Assembly (NCBI GenBank): GCA_016926235.1
Contig: JAFGOZ010000664.1
Coordinates: forward strand, 1-61,343
DNA: 61,343 nt
Source: Bacteroidales bacterium
GTDB taxonomy: Bacteria > Bacteroidota > Bacteroidia > Bacteroidales > UBA10428
Direction of reading: 5' to 3'
Shown here: positions 35,204-44,572 of the stretch, piece after piece
Layout: every line of letters begins with the position of its first letter
Position numbering within the stretch: position 1 is the stretch's first letter
The notes under the pieces: generated by a model
Database searches by the model: none
Told to the model about the DNA's origin: nothing
What the model saw: the letters and a program-made list of their open reading frames with translations, nothing else
Program-made: the position numbers and the translations under genes

Positions 35204-36379
35204 ATGCAAACCTCGGAATTTGATAAAAGGCTTAAGGATATGGTGAGCCGTCATATAAAGCTTGTCGGCAAAAAGAACAGGCCAATTACAAAGAACTATA
35301 ATGGAATATATTATCGCTATAAGTACCCTGCAATAACGGCAGATCATGCGCCATTGGAATGGAGATATGATTTAAATCCTGAAACAAATCCTCATCTAAT
35401 GCAGAGATTGGGCATTAATGCCACATTTAATGCGGGTGCCATACTTTTAGATGGAAGATTTTTAATGGTAGTGCGGGTTGAAGGATGGGACAGAAAATCA
35501 TTTTTTGCTGTGGCTGAAAGTCCTAATGGAATTGATAACTGGAAGTTCTGGGATTATCCCGTATTGTTACCTGAAACTTCTGATCCGGATGTGAATGTAT
35601 ATGATATGCGGCTTACAAAACATGAAGATGGCTGGATATACGGCATCTTTTGTACAGAAAGAAAAGATCCGGAAGCTCCGAAAGGTGATACATCATCGGC
35701 TGTGGCAGCAGCAGGTATTGTTCGGACAAAAGACCTGAAAATCTGGGAACGGCTGCCCGATCTGAAAACGAAGAGTCAACAGCGCAATGTGGTGTTACAT
35801 CCGGAGTTTGTAAATGGTAAATATGCTTTATATACACGTCCTCAGGATGGCTTTATTGATACTGGCTCTGGCGGTGGCATAGGCTGGGCTTTGGTCGATA
35901 GTATGGAAAATGCTGAGATTGGCGATGAAAAAATCATTGATGAAAAACAATACCATACAATAAAAGAAGTAAAAAATGGACAGGGTCCTGCTCCAATAAA
36001 AACTGAAAAAGGCTGGTTGCATCTTGCACATGGAGTTAGAGGTTGCGCTGCCGGTTTGCGCTATGTTCTTTATTTGTTTCTTACTCATCTGAAAGATCCT
36101 TCTAAATGTATTGCAGATCCGGGAGGATACTTCATGGCGCCGGAAAATAAGGAGAGGATAGGAGACGTATCCAATGTGCTTTTTTCCAACGGCTGGATAA
36201 GGAAGCCCAATGATGAGGTTTATATCTACTATGCATCTTCTGATACCCGTATGCATGTAGCAACTTCTACAGTTGAAAGACTATTGGATTATGTTCTGAA
36301 TACTCCTGCTGACGGGCTTACTACTGGTAATTCTGTGAAAATGAGGATTGATATGATTAATAAAAATCGAAAAAAGTAG
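35204..36379 (+). CDS. GH130 4-O-beta-mannosyl-glucose phosphorylase
   Basis: A 391-residue cytoplasmic phosphorylase. It joins inorganic phosphate to the mannosyl unit of mannosyl-glucose, releasing mannose-1-phosphate and glucose. GH130 features: [32 protein letters not shown] with the likely proton-donor Asp in [15 protein letters not shown], and a phosphate-binding stretch [20 protein letters not shown] place the start at 35204 ([10 protein letters not shown]), 20 bp after the epimerase stop; the longer open frame from 35144 would overlap the epimerase by 40 bases and adds unlike residues. The pairing with the epimerase places it in GH130 subfamily 1 type enzymes. It is the last gene of the arm. 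Confidence 0.9.
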   Translation: MQTSEFDKRLKDMVSRHIKLVGKKNRPITKNYNGIYYRYKYPAITADHAPLEWRYDLNPETNPHLMQRLGINATFNAGAILLDGRFLMVVRVEGWDRKSFFAVAESPNGIDNWKFWDYPVLLPETSDPDVNVYDMRLTKHEDGWIYGIFCTERKDPEAPKGDTSSAVAAAGIVRTKDLKIWERLPDLKTKSQQRNVVLHPEFVNGKYALYTRPQDGFIDTGSGGGIGWALVDSMENAEIGDEKIIDEKQYHTIKEVKNGQGPAPIKTEKGWLHLAHGVRGCAAGLRYVLYLFLTHLKDPSKCIADPGGYFMAPENKERIGDVSNVLFSNGWIRKPNDEVYIYYASSDTRMHVATSTVERLLDYVLNTPADGLTTGNSVKMRIDMINKNRKK

Positions 36380-36421
36380 GTATAAAATACCTGGAATATT
36401 TGCCTTAGGAAAATATTAATT

Positions 36422-37216
36422 TTAGTACTCTAACGTAAACCCAAAAGTATACTGATAATTCTTTCCTCCATATAATGGCAGGCTCACACCTGCTTCAAAA
36501 ACCCATTTGGGTATTAGCTCCCATCTAATTTCAGGAATGGTTTCAAACATTGTTCCCCTGTTGATCCAATAGGAGAATTTATTTTCACATGCAAGTAATA
36601 GTTTATCTTTTTTAAAAAAGTTTTTATGAGGGGTTACCTGTAAGGAAAAAACGTTTTTTTGGTTGTCCTGAAAATCAAAGTAGTCCCTTCCACTGGCTCG
36701 CACATATTCTATACCGGTTGTTAGTCCATATTTTTCAAGTTTTTTTCTTCCCAAAAGGCCAATTATAAGGTCGTTACCTCCATCTGCATAGGGAGATACC
36801 ATTTGTTGTACATTGTCAAATTGACCATCATACAATTCACGATAGGGTTCACCTAAGGCCATTCGTAATTTTACATAATTCACAAATTCTATCCCGGCAA
36901 AATCCATAAAATGTAATCTGGATTTAATTCCAAAATTGATTGAAGCCAAACGAATTTCATCAGCTTCGGGAAACCGGATGAGGTATGTATTGAATGTAAG
37001 TTCTATGTTTTTGGTGATGCCATACCTGGCTTGCATATAAAGTCCATTTGTTTTGATCTGCCCTTGCTCAAAGAATCCCTGAAACCTGAATTCAAAATCT
37101 TTCTTACCAATGACAAAAGCGGATTCATACTTCAAAAACTGGTAGGGATTACCTAACAGGTATTGAGTGATCCCCACAATGAAGATAACAGATATAAAAA
37201 TCTTTTTTTTCTTCAT
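36422..37216 (-). CDS. Outer-membrane beta-barrel protein, function unknown
   Basis: A 264-residue exported protein with a signal peptide (1-22) and alternating hydrophobic/polar strands throughout, such as DFEFRFQGFFEQG, LYMQARYGITKNIELTFNTY and WVFEAGVSLPLYGG, ending in an aromatic residue (FGFTLEY). This fits a barrel of 10-12 strands inserted in the outer membrane. No enzyme motif was found. The start codon overlaps the stop of the upstream propeller gene by one base, so the two are co-translated and probably work together. It converges with the GH130 gene 42 bp away and may or may not belong to the mannan locus. A porin-like or channel role is a guess. Confidence 0.55.
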   Translation of the reverse strand: MKKKKIFISVIFIVGITQYLLGNPYQFLKYESAFVIGKKDFEFRFQGFFEQGQIKTNGLYMQARYGITKNIELTFNTYLIRFPEADEIRLASINFGIKSRLHFMDFAGIEFVNYVKLRMALGEPYRELYDGQFDNVQQMVSPYADGGNDLIIGLLGRKKLEKYGLTTGIEYVRASGRDYFDFQDNQKNVFSLQVTPHKNFFKKDKLLLACENKFSYWINRGTMFETIPEIRWELIPKWVFEAGVSLPLYGGKNYQYTFGFTLEY

Positions 37217-38304
37217 TATTTTAATGATTTATTCAGTGTTACCTGCCTGTAAATAAAACCCGTAAGGTCGCTATATGTATAGGGTGTATTTCCTACTTTA
37301 TACTGACAAACAAACTTTCCCGTTTTTGCATCAATCTTACTAATATTATTCGATCCCCGGTTAATTGTGTAAATAAATCCTTCATCATCAGCTCCTAAAC
37401 CATGGGGTGATGTACCTCGGGTTTCAAAATTTTCGAATGTTTTTTTCGTTGGATTAAATCTTAGTACGCCATTTGAGTTAAAATTCGATATCCATATATT
37501 GCTATATATATCAAAAGTCACTCCGGTAATACTTCCTCCATATAGTTCAGCAGGTACCTGGTATGTTTCCTTTAAAATTACACTATCTCCATTTATCTTA
37601 TAAAGTGCACTTGAGGTATAACCCGATACCCAAACCGTATTATTCTTATCAATCGTAAATCCATAGATAGGGCCAGGTAGTGTAAGTGACTGATATGCAT
37701 TAGGATCAGGAAACCGTTCAATATCGTAACAGATCAGGGTATAGGCATCCCTGTCTAATATCCATAGTTTATTGTTTTTATCTATAAGAGCTCCATAATA
37801 GATAGCAGCCTGATCAGGCAGATCAAGTTGGGTAGATATTACTGTATCAGGGAAAGATATTTTTTGGATAGTATTATTCCCCGAATTAGCTATCCATACA
37901 TTTCCTTCCTGGTCAAGGGCAACACCTCTTGCAGCATTAAAACCTTCAAATCTGCTAGTCTTTCCTTCTTTGGTTACAAAATACACCGAATTATCACCTC
38001 TGCTACCTACCCAGCAGTTACCATTCAAATCAACTGCGGTGCGGGATGGATCTGGTCCTACTTGAAATGTTCCAATTTCAGTATCGGTTAACCTGTTAAT
38101 ACAGGTTACAGTATTATCTGCAGAATTGGCAACCCATAGTACTCCGTGATCACTGGATTGGATATAGTAGGGATAATTCTCATTTTCACATTTTATAAAA
38201 AGAAAAGCTATGTAAATCAGAGTAAGGCAGAGTTTAACAGGTTTTATACCTGGCTGAAGATAGTTTCTATAGATCTGTTTTTTAGAGAAGCTACGTTTAT
38301 TCAT
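37216..38304 (-). CDS. Exported Vgb/NHL-like beta-propeller protein
   Basis: A 362-residue protein with an N-terminal hydrophobic stretch (about 25-38) ending IKCEN, so probably a lipoprotein. The rest is a propeller of about six to seven blades with the repeat wording of streptogramin-lyase (Vgb) and NHL proteins: GVLWVANSADNTVTCI, GNCWVGSRGDNSVYFV, GNVWIANSGNNTIQKI, NTVWVSGYTSSALYKI and SNIWISNFNSNGVLRF. No lyase active-site evidence can be claimed. Propellers of this sort often bind ligands or partner proteins at the cell surface. The stop overlaps the start of the barrel gene (TAATG), which suggests a two-part outer-membrane complex. Confidence 0.65.
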   Translation of the reverse strand: MNKRSFSKKQIYRNYLQPGIKPVKLCLTLIYIAFLFIKCENENYPYYIQSSDHGVLWVANSADNTVTCINRLTDTEIGTFQVGPDPSRTAVDLNGNCWVGSRGDNSVYFVTKEGKTSRFEGFNAARGVALDQEGNVWIANSGNNTIQKISFPDTVISTQLDLPDQAAIYYGALIDKNNKLWILDRDAYTLICYDIERFPDPNAYQSLTLPGPIYGFTIDKNNTVWVSGYTSSALYKINGDSVILKETYQVPAELYGGSITGVTFDIYSNIWISNFNSNGVLRFNPTKKTFENFETRGTSPHGLGADDEGFIYTINRGSNNISKIDAKTGKFVCQYKVGNTPYTYSDLTGFIYRQVTLNKSLK

Positions 38305-38469
38305 AGTTTCAAGGTAAGTTACAATTGCAACAAGGACTAAGTGAATTACCTTTCAGGATTTATACTAAATTTATTAAATGGAAGGATTATCTCCAAAACT
38401 TTCAGATAAATTCTTTATTTTAAAATGAGGAAAAATTTTGGAATGATTACAATAGTTGAAAATAGATTC

Positions 38470-38511
38470 AAAAAATCCGAATTCAAGAACTTTTCGTTAT
38501 CGAATCCGGAT
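38470..38511 (-). terminator. Intrinsic terminator of the arabinose operon
   Basis: On the minus strand ATCCGGATTC and GAATTCGGAT form a 10-bp stem with one G-U pair around a 17-base loop, followed by six T residues. It lies about 20 bp beyond the aldose-epimerase stop and ends the operon before the divergent-function pair downstream. Confidence 0.65.
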
Positions 38512-38533
38512 CTTCTTTATTTAAGAAATATGA

Positions 38534-39685
38534 TTATTCTGCCAGGAACTTATAAATAGTTACAGTATGATATTCCTGACCCGGTTCTAAAACAGTTGAT
38601 GGGAAGTTTGGCTGATTGGGCGAATCAGGATAATGTTGAGTCTCTAAACAAAAACCTGTACGATGGGTGTAAGCATTACCTGCTTTACCTTTATCCGCTC
38701 CATTAAGGAAATTACCTCCGTAAAACTGAATACCTGGTTCAGTTGTATAAACCTCTAATGTTCTTCCGGAAATTGGGCCCTTAACTTTTGCCGCAAGTAC
38801 CAACGAATCAGTTTCGCTTCTGTTAATCACAAAATTGTGGTCATATCCCATTCCAAATTTCAATTGTTGCTCATCAGCTTCAATATCCTGCCCAATTGCT
38901 TTACCGGTGGTAAAATCAAAGGCAGTACCTTTTACTGAAGTAATCTCACCAGTTGGTATAAGTGTAGAATCCACAGGTGTCATGTTATCGGCATTAATCA
39001 TCATAATATGATTATTGATGGTTCCGCTTGTATCTCCATCGAGGTTAAAGTACAGATGGTTGGTAAGGTTTACAACCGTCTTTTTATCTGTAGTAGCTTT
39101 GTAGTCGATTTTTAGCTCATTGTCATCAGTCAGGGTATAAACTACATTTACTGTAAGATTTCCAGGATAACCTTCTTCCATATCTTTTGATAAATAGGAA
39201 AGTTTTAACTCATTTTCACTTGCTGAAACCACATCCCAAACCACTTTATGGAACCCTTTTGGTCCGCCATGAAGATGGTTTGGATTATTATTAATAGCCA
39301 GTTTTAGAGTGTCTCCATCCAAAACAATTCTTCCTTTGGCAATCCGGTTGCCGTAGCGGCCAATAAGAGCACCAAAGTATGGTGAGTTAGTTGTTATATA
39401 CTCATCAACACTTCCATATCCAAGTGCGACATCACTAAAGTTTCCATCTTTGTCAGGGGCGCATATGCTTACAACAATACCACCAAAATTGGTAATTTGC
39501 ACCTGCATTCCATTCTTATTTTTTAGTGTGTAAAGGTCAACTTTTTTTCCATCTACTTCTTTTTGGTAGTTTTCCTTCCTGGCAGCAGAACAAGCGCCTT
39601 TGTCTTCTTTTGCGGACTTCGGTCCACAGGATGATCCTAGTACCATAGCAATAATTAAAAGGGTTAAAAATAAATTCTTTTTCAT
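38534..39685 (-). CDS. galM: Aldose 1-epimerase (mutarotase), lipoprotein
   Basis: A 383-residue enzyme that interconverts alpha and beta anomers of aldoses. I use the start at 39685 (MKKNLFLTLL), because the upstream extension to 39751 lacks signal features while this start gives a lipoprotein signal ending at Cys (VLGSSCGPK). Family landmarks: NNPNHLHGGPKGFHKVVWD, VVNLTNHLYFNLDGD with the catalytic His, GMGYDHNFVI and the C-terminal base region CLETQHYPDSPNQPNFPS. The lipid anchor places it in the periplasm or on the outer membrane, where it may speed up anomer supply to the arabinose symporter. It is the last gene of the ara operon, 76 bp after araB. Confidence 0.9.
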   Translation of the reverse strand: MKKNLFLTLLIIAMVLGSSCGPKSAKEDKGACSAARKENYQKEVDGKKVDLYTLKNKNGMQVQITNFGGIVVSICAPDKDGNFSDVALGYGSVDEYITTNSPYFGALIGRYGNRIAKGRIVLDGDTLKLAINNNPNHLHGGPKGFHKVVWDVVSASENELKLSYLSKDMEEGYPGNLTVNVVYTLTDDNELKIDYKATTDKKTVVNLTNHLYFNLDGDTSGTINNHIMMINADNMTPVDSTLIPTGEITSVKGTAFDFTTGKAIGQDIEADEQQLKFGMGYDHNFVINRSETDSLVLAAKVKGPISGRTLEVYTTEPGIQFYGGNFLNGADKGKAGNAYTHRTGFCLETQHYPDSPNQPNFPSTVLEPGQEYHTVTIYKFLAE

Positions 39686-39761
39686 AGTTGTATTAATTTT
39701 TGGGTTGAGAAGTTCTCTTAAGTTAATTAATAGCGTATGCAATATACACAATAATGTAATG

Positions 39762-41432
39762 TTAATATAAGTTTTCAGTTGAAATTCCTAATTTAACATA
39801 GTTTTCATACTTTTTCTTATAATAATTAACTCTGTCAGGATTAGGTGTGTAGGTCGATTCAAAGCCCTGCTTCATTTTCTTTTGTGCTTCACCTACATTG
39901 GCATATACATCGGCAACAACAGTTGCAAACATAGCAGCCCCCAAAGCACAAGCCTGGTCTGATGATGCAACCCGGATTGGCATATTCAGCACATCAGCAA
40001 GGGTTTGCATTACAAAGTTCGATTTTTTTGCTACTCCACCAATAGCAATTACTTCATTGATTGCAACACCTTCATCAATAAAGCGGTCTACAATGGCTTT
40101 TGAACCAAAAGCAGTGGCTTCAACCAATGCCTTAAAAACATGTGGTGCGCTTGATCCAAGGTGCAAACCGGTTATAGAAGCTTTCAGTTTTTGATTGGCA
40201 TCAGGAGTTCGTCGGCCGTTAAACCAGTCGGTTGCTAAAAGCGGATCAGAATCGTAAGGTATTTTGGCAGCTTCTTCTGATAATACAGGAATGATTGCTT
40301 CTACCATTTCATTTACCAGATCGGTTTTAGTTTTGGCATCTATAATTTTTGATTTCTTAATAAGGTTCTTGATCGGCCATGCCAGCAATTCCCTGAACCA
40401 TGCGTATACATCGCCAAAAGCAGATTGACCGGCTTCAAGACCAATAAATCCGGGAACCACAGAACCATCTACTTGTCCGCAGATACCATTTACCAGTTTG
40501 TCTTTCATCTCGTTATAATCAGAAATCAGGATGTCACAAGTAGAGGTACCCATTACACGAACTAAAGCATTGGGTGATATTTCACCTCCTACAGCTCCCA
40601 TATGGCAGTCGAATGCTCCGGCACCAACGGCTACTTTTGTTGTAAGACCAAGTTTCTTTGCCCATTCATCAGTAAGGTAACCGACTTTTTTATCTGCTGT
40701 ACATGAGTTGCTGAAAAGTCTTTCCCTGAAACCTTTTAACAAAGGATCGAGTTTAACCAGAAAGTCTTCTGGTGGAAGTCCTTGCCAGTCGGCATGCCAC
40801 ATAGCTTTATGGCCTGCTGCACATCTACTGCGACAAAGTTCTTCAGGTTTAGTATTACCCGTAAGAACGGCTGGCATCCAGTCGCAGTGCTCTACCCATG
40901 AGTATGCTGCTTCAAGTACTTCGGCATCTTCACGCAATACATGTAATGCTTTAGCCCAAACCCATTCACTGGAGTAAATACCACCTTCGTATTGAACGTA
41001 GTTGGTCTTCCATTGAGCTGCAAGTTTGTTAATTTCATCAGCTTCAGCTATGGCAGTGTGGTCCTTCCAAAGGATGAACATCGCATTGGGATTCTCAGCA
41101 AACTCAGGAAGCATTGAAAGGGGAGTTCCTTCTTTATTGATAAAGACAGGTGTACTTCCTGTGGTGTCGAATGACATTCCTAAAACATTCTCTGCTGTTC
41201 CTGCTGGTGATTGCTTTAAGGCGTTTTTCACTGCATTTTCAAGAGATTCAAGATAATCAAGCGGGTGTTGCCTGTATTGGCTTTTTGCACTATCACAATA
41301 CATTCCTTTAGCCCAGCGTGGGTAGTATTCCACCGCTGAAGCAATTTCTTTTCCTGTTACAGCATCTACAATAAGAGCTCTCACAGAGTCAGTGCCATAA
41401 TCCAATCCAATTACAAATTTTTGTCCATCCAT
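39762..41432 (-). CDS. araB: L-ribulokinase
   Basis: A 556-residue FGGY-family carbohydrate kinase that phosphorylates L-ribulose. It shows the nucleotide-binding start VIGLDYGTDSVRALIVDA, the substrate-binding WVEHCDWMPAVLTG and CRSRCAAGHKAMWH, GAFDCHMGAVGG, and the C-terminal ATP-site phrases IGGVAKKSNFVMQTLADVLN and SSDQACALGAAMFA. Length matches AraB proteins (about 550-565). It lies 29 bp after araD and before the aldose epimerase in a single operon. Cytoplasmic. Identification is strong because the order araA-araD-araB leaves no other reading. Confidence 0.96.
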   Translation of the reverse strand: MDGQKFVIGLDYGTDSVRALIVDAVTGKEIASAVEYYPRWAKGMYCDSAKSQYRQHPLDYLESLENAVKNALKQSPAGTAENVLGMSFDTTGSTPVFINKEGTPLSMLPEFAENPNAMFILWKDHTAIAEADEINKLAAQWKTNYVQYEGGIYSSEWVWAKALHVLREDAEVLEAAYSWVEHCDWMPAVLTGNTKPEELCRSRCAAGHKAMWHADWQGLPPEDFLVKLDPLLKGFRERLFSNSCTADKKVGYLTDEWAKKLGLTTKVAVGAGAFDCHMGAVGGEISPNALVRVMGTSTCDILISDYNEMKDKLVNGICGQVDGSVVPGFIGLEAGQSAFGDVYAWFRELLAWPIKNLIKKSKIIDAKTKTDLVNEMVEAIIPVLSEEAAKIPYDSDPLLATDWFNGRRTPDANQKLKASITGLHLGSSAPHVFKALVEATAFGSKAIVDRFIDEGVAINEVIAIGGVAKKSNFVMQTLADVLNMPIRVASSDQACALGAAMFATVVADVYANVGEAQKKMKQGFESTYTPNPDRVNYYKKKYENYVKLGISTENLY

Positions 41433-41461
41433 GATAATTATTTTATATTTTCAAATACATT

Positions 41462-42145
41462 TTATTGTCCATAATAGGCATCTTTCCCGTGTTTGCGGAG
41501 ATAGTGCTTGTCAAGCAGTTCCTGAGATACAGGACTGTTGTCGCCCACTACTCCAGTATATAATGCCATACGAGCAACTTCTTCGAGAACTGCAGCATTG
41601 TAGACAGCTTTTTCAGGTGTAGTTCCCCAGGCAAAAGGCCCGTGATCATTCACCAAAACACCAGGTATAGCCATAGGATCCAGATTGGTAAATGCCTCTA
41701 CAATTACCTCACCTGTTGCCAGTTCATATTTTGTTTCTATTTCTTCAGTAGTTAGTTTTCGGGCACAGGGAATGGTCCCATAAAAATGATCTGCATGAGT
41801 TGTGCCCATTGCGGGTATTGGCTTTCCAGCCTGAGACCAGATTGTAGCAAAAGTAGAGTGAGTATGAACTACAGCCCCAACTTCAGCAAAAGATTGATAT
41901 AATTTAATGTGAGTAGGAGTATCGGATGAAGGTTTTAATCTACCTTCCACTACTTTCCCGGTCATATCACAAATAACCATATCCTCAACTTTCATGGTGT
42001 CGTAGGATACACCACTCGGTTTTATCACAATAAGGTTTTGATTGCGGTCAATGGCACTTACATTTCCCCATGTAAAAAGCACTAGTTTGTGTTTTACAAG
42101 GTCGAGGTTTGCTTTAAAGACCTGTTCTTTTAATTCTGAAAGCAT
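41462..42145 (-). CDS. araD: L-ribulose-5-phosphate 4-epimerase
   Basis: A 227-residue class II aldolase-fold enzyme that converts L-ribulose-5-phosphate to D-xylulose-5-phosphate by retro-aldol cleavage. Landmarks: [37 protein letters not shown], the zinc histidines in [13 protein letters not shown] and later NDHGPFAWG. Standard length. It begins 72 bp after araA, with a terminator-like hairpin in that gap, and is followed by araB. Cytoplasmic, homo-tetrameric in the family. Confidence 0.96.
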   Translation of the reverse strand: MLSELKEQVFKANLDLVKHKLVLFTWGNVSAIDRNQNLIVIKPSGVSYDTMKVEDMVICDMTGKVVEGRLKPSSDTPTHIKLYQSFAEVGAVVHTHSTFATIWSQAGKPIPAMGTTHADHFYGTIPCARKLTTEEIETKYELATGEVIVEAFTNLDPMAIPGVLVNDHGPFAWGTTPEKAVYNAAVLEEVARMALYTGVVGDNSPVSQELLDKHYLRKHGKDAYYGQ

Positions 42146-42169
42146 AATAAGATTCTAAAAAGTTAAAAA

Positions 42170-42198
42170 AGCTGCCGGTAATTTTAAAACCGGCAGCT
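42170..42198 (-). terminator. Terminator-like hairpin between araA and araD
   Basis: On the minus strand AGCTGCCGGT and ACCGGCAGCT form a perfect 10-bp GC-rich stem around a 9-base loop, followed by six T residues. It lies 19 bp after araA and 24 bp before the araD start, inside what is otherwise one operon. Likely roles are partial termination, so that araA is made in excess over araDB, or protection of the araA mRNA 3' end. Confidence 0.7.
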
Positions 42199-42217
42199 GA
42201 TTTTGAATTATAACCCC

Positions 42218-43723
42218 CTATATCCCTTTAGCAAGGTGATAATATAAGTCGTTCCATTTCAATTCGCTCTTGAATTTGCGGATACAAGTATCTTCGTCGA
42301 TTGGAAGGTATTCGATACCGGCCATTTCTGCAAAGTCTTCAAGATGCTCTTTTGTAATAGCCATGCTGAAACCTGTATGGTGCGCACCGCCAGCTAAAAT
42401 CCATGCCTGTGCTGAAGTTGGCAGGTTTGGTTTTGGCACCCAAACTACGCGTGCTACAGGTAATTTTGGTAAATCAGCATCAGGTTTTACCACATCGCAT
42501 GGATTAACCAGCAAACGGTAATGATTACCCATATCCATAAGTGCTGCGTTCACACCAGGACCTTGTGCGACGTTAAATACAATGCGTGCAGGATCGTCCT
42601 TCCCACCAATACCTAATGGATGAACTTCCAATTTTGCTTTTCCGCTTGCAATTGAAGGACATACTTCAAGCATGTGCGCTCCAAGTACTTTCATGCCTTT
42701 TGGATCAAGGTGGTAAGTATAATCTTCCATAAATGATGTACCACCTTTAAGACCGGTGGACATAACTTTCATTGCACGAACAAGCGCTGCCGTTTTCCAG
42801 TCACCTTCTGCACCAAAGCCATAACCATCAGCCATCAGGCGCTGTGAAGCCAGACCTTGTAATTGGGGCAGTCCGTGAAGGTCTTCAAAAGTAGTAGTAA
42901 ATGCTTTAAAACCGCCTTCTTCAAGAAAAGCTCGCATACCAGCTTCAATTTTAGCAGCATCGCGAAGGTTTTGATGCATTTTGCTACCTTTTTTAGCAAT
43001 ATCTTCGATAATGTATTGTTCTTCGTATGCCTTAATAAGCTTATCAATATCACCGTCAGATACCTGGTTTATTTTTGCAACCAGATCTCCTACTCCGTAA
43101 CCGTAAACAGAGAATCCCATTTGTATTTGAGCTGAAACTTTATTTCCTTCAGTAACAGCAACTTCTCTCATATTGTCACCAAAACGGGCAACTTTTGTTT
43201 CCTGCCAGTCGTACCAGGCACAGGCTGCACGCATCCATACGTCAAGTTTACGCTGTACTTCAGCATCCTGCCAAAAGCCTACCACTACTTTTCTTTCTCT
43301 TCTCAGGCGTGAAAGAATAAAACCATATTCTCTTCCACCGTGAGCTGATTGGTTAAGGTTCATAAAATCCATATCAATACTTGACCATGGAATATCACGG
43401 TTGAATTGGGTATGAAGATGAACAATAGGTTTGTTTAGAATTTTTAAACCTGCAATCCACATTTTGGCAGGTGAAAAAGTATGCATCCATGTAATAAGTC
43501 CAATACAATTTTTTGCATTATTTGCTTCCATACAAAGAGATGTAATAGCCTCAGGAGTAATAAGAGTGGGTTTATATACCACTTTTACTGAAATGTTTGC
43601 AGATTTATCCAGTGCTTCAGCAATCGCTTTGGCATCTGCTGCTACTTGTTTAAGAGTTTCTTCACCATACAGGTGCTGGCTTCCCGTCACAAACCAAGCT
43701 TCGAATTGTTTTAAATCTTTCAT
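42218..43723 (-). CDS. araA: L-arabinose isomerase
   Basis: A 501-residue enzyme that converts L-arabinose to L-ribulose with a divalent metal. The whole length reads as Ara[16 protein letters not shown] start ([16 protein letters not shown]), [44 protein letters not shown], the metal/catalytic region [12 protein letters not shown] and [21 protein letters not shown], and AHHTGFSMA. It is the first catabolic gene after the regulator and has its own operator in front (43798-43828). Cytoplasmic; hexameric in the family. Confidence 0.98.
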   Translation of the reverse strand: MKDLKQFEAWFVTGSQHLYGEETLKQVAADAKAIAEALDKSANISVKVVYKPTLITPEAITSLCMEANNAKNCIGLITWMHTFSPAKMWIAGLKILNKPIVHLHTQFNRDIPWSSIDMDFMNLNQSAHGGREYGFILSRLRRERKVVVGFWQDAEVQRKLDVWMRAACAWYDWQETKVARFGDNMREVAVTEGNKVSAQIQMGFSVYGYGVGDLVAKINQVSDGDIDKLIKAYEEQYIIEDIAKKGSKMHQNLRDAAKIEAGMRAFLEEGGFKAFTTTFEDLHGLPQLQGLASQRLMADGYGFGAEGDWKTAALVRAMKVMSTGLKGGTSFMEDYTYHLDPKGMKVLGAHMLEVCPSIASGKAKLEVHPLGIGGKDDPARIVFNVAQGPGVNAALMDMGNHYRLLVNPCDVVKPDADLPKLPVARVVWVPKPNLPTSAQAWILAGGAHHTGFSMAITKEHLEDFAEMAGIEYLPIDEDTCIRKFKSELKWNDLYYHLAKGI

Positions 43724-43797
43724 TTGTATTTGGTTTAATTCAACAATAGTCGTTATAATTTTTTATTCTTCTCAGGTTCTTTATCATTAGCACTCAA

Positions 43798-43828
43798 ATT
43801 AATAAGTGTTATTTTTACACTTATTAAT
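43798..43828. promoter_or_regulatory. AraR operator upstream of araA
   Basis: Perfect 12-base inverted arms ATTAATAAGTGT and ACACTTATTAAT around TATTTTT. The core AAGTGT-N7-ACACTT (43804-43822) matches the element before the symporter gene in both sequence and 7-bp spacing. It lies 75-105 bp before araA and just after the araR stop. Binding by AraR, released by arabinose, is inferred from the pairing. Confidence 0.75.
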
Positions 43829-43863
43829 TTATAAAAAGTGACATATAAGTTACGAAAATTTGG

Positions 43864-44556
43864 TCACTTTAGTTCAAAAAAGAAGCCTTTTTTTTCAAAT
43901 TCTTCGTAAAGTGCTTCATTGAACTTGTAGAGGAATGCCCCTTTTTTGGAACCTGATTTATCTTTTTCTCCTAGTTTTATTAGTAATCCCATGGAAAGAA
44001 TCTTCTTTCTGAAATTTCGTTTATCAAGTTCTTCCTGATAAATAGCTTCGTAAAGCATTTGTAATTGGGGCAGGGTAAATTTTTCTGGCAACAGCTCAAA
44101 TCCTACGGGACGGTATCTAACTCTGCGAATCAAGCGCACATGTGCTTTCAAAACCATTTCGTCATGGTCAAAAATCAATGCGGGTTTTTCATTAAATCGA
44201 AACCACTTTGCACCGTAGGCTTCACCCTTGGCTTTATCATACTCCTGTGTTTTAATAAGAGCAAAATAAGCAACGGAAAGCACCCGGCCTGCTTTATCCC
44301 GGCCAGGTGTTCCGTAAGTATAGAGTTGTTCAAGATAGATATCTTTTAGTCCTGTAAGATCATAAAGTACACGTTTGGCTGCATCGTCAAGGCTCTCATC
44401 TTGTTTTACAAAACCTCCCATGAGAGACCACTTGCCTTTAGCCGGTTCAAAATTTCTTTTAATTAATAGGAGTTTTAAACCTTCATTGTCAAAGCCAAAG
44501 ACAATGCAATCTACTGCAACTAATATTTCTTTATGTCCTTTATAGGTATTATCCAT
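43864..44556 (-). CDS. araR: Nudix-family transcriptional regulator of arabinose utilisation (AraR)
   Basis: A 230-residue regulator of the NrtR-like type: an N-terminal Nudix domain (about 8-150) used as a sugar sensor and a C-terminal winged helix (about 155-230, KFTLPQLQMLYEAIYQ and RNFRKKILSMGLL). The Nudix box GGFVKQDESLDDAAKRVLYD keeps the first half but lacks the REUxEE catalytic core, so hydrolase activity is not expected. AraR proteins of this kind are known arabinose-responsive repressors in Bacteroides. It lies 16 bp after the symporter gene and 140 bp before araA, in the middle of the genes it should control, and both candidate operators are near it. Confidence 0.9.
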   Translation of the reverse strand: MDNTYKGHKEILVAVDCIVFGFDNEGLKLLLIKRNFEPAKGKWSLMGGFVKQDESLDDAAKRVLYDLTGLKDIYLEQLYTYGTPGRDKAGRVLSVAYFALIKTQEYDKAKGEAYGAKWFRFNEKPALIFDHDEMVLKAHVRLIRRVRYRPVGFELLPEKFTLPQLQMLYEAIYQEELDKRNFRKKILSMGLLIKLGEKDKSGSKKGAFLYKFNEALYEEFEKKGFFFELK

Positions 44557-44572
44557 TTGAAAGAAATATTTA

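Noticed and set aside
40708..40977. Antisense frames inside araB and other long genes
   Set aside because: Many minus/plus shadow frames exist, but all lie opposite well-conserved coding regions and have no protein-like features.
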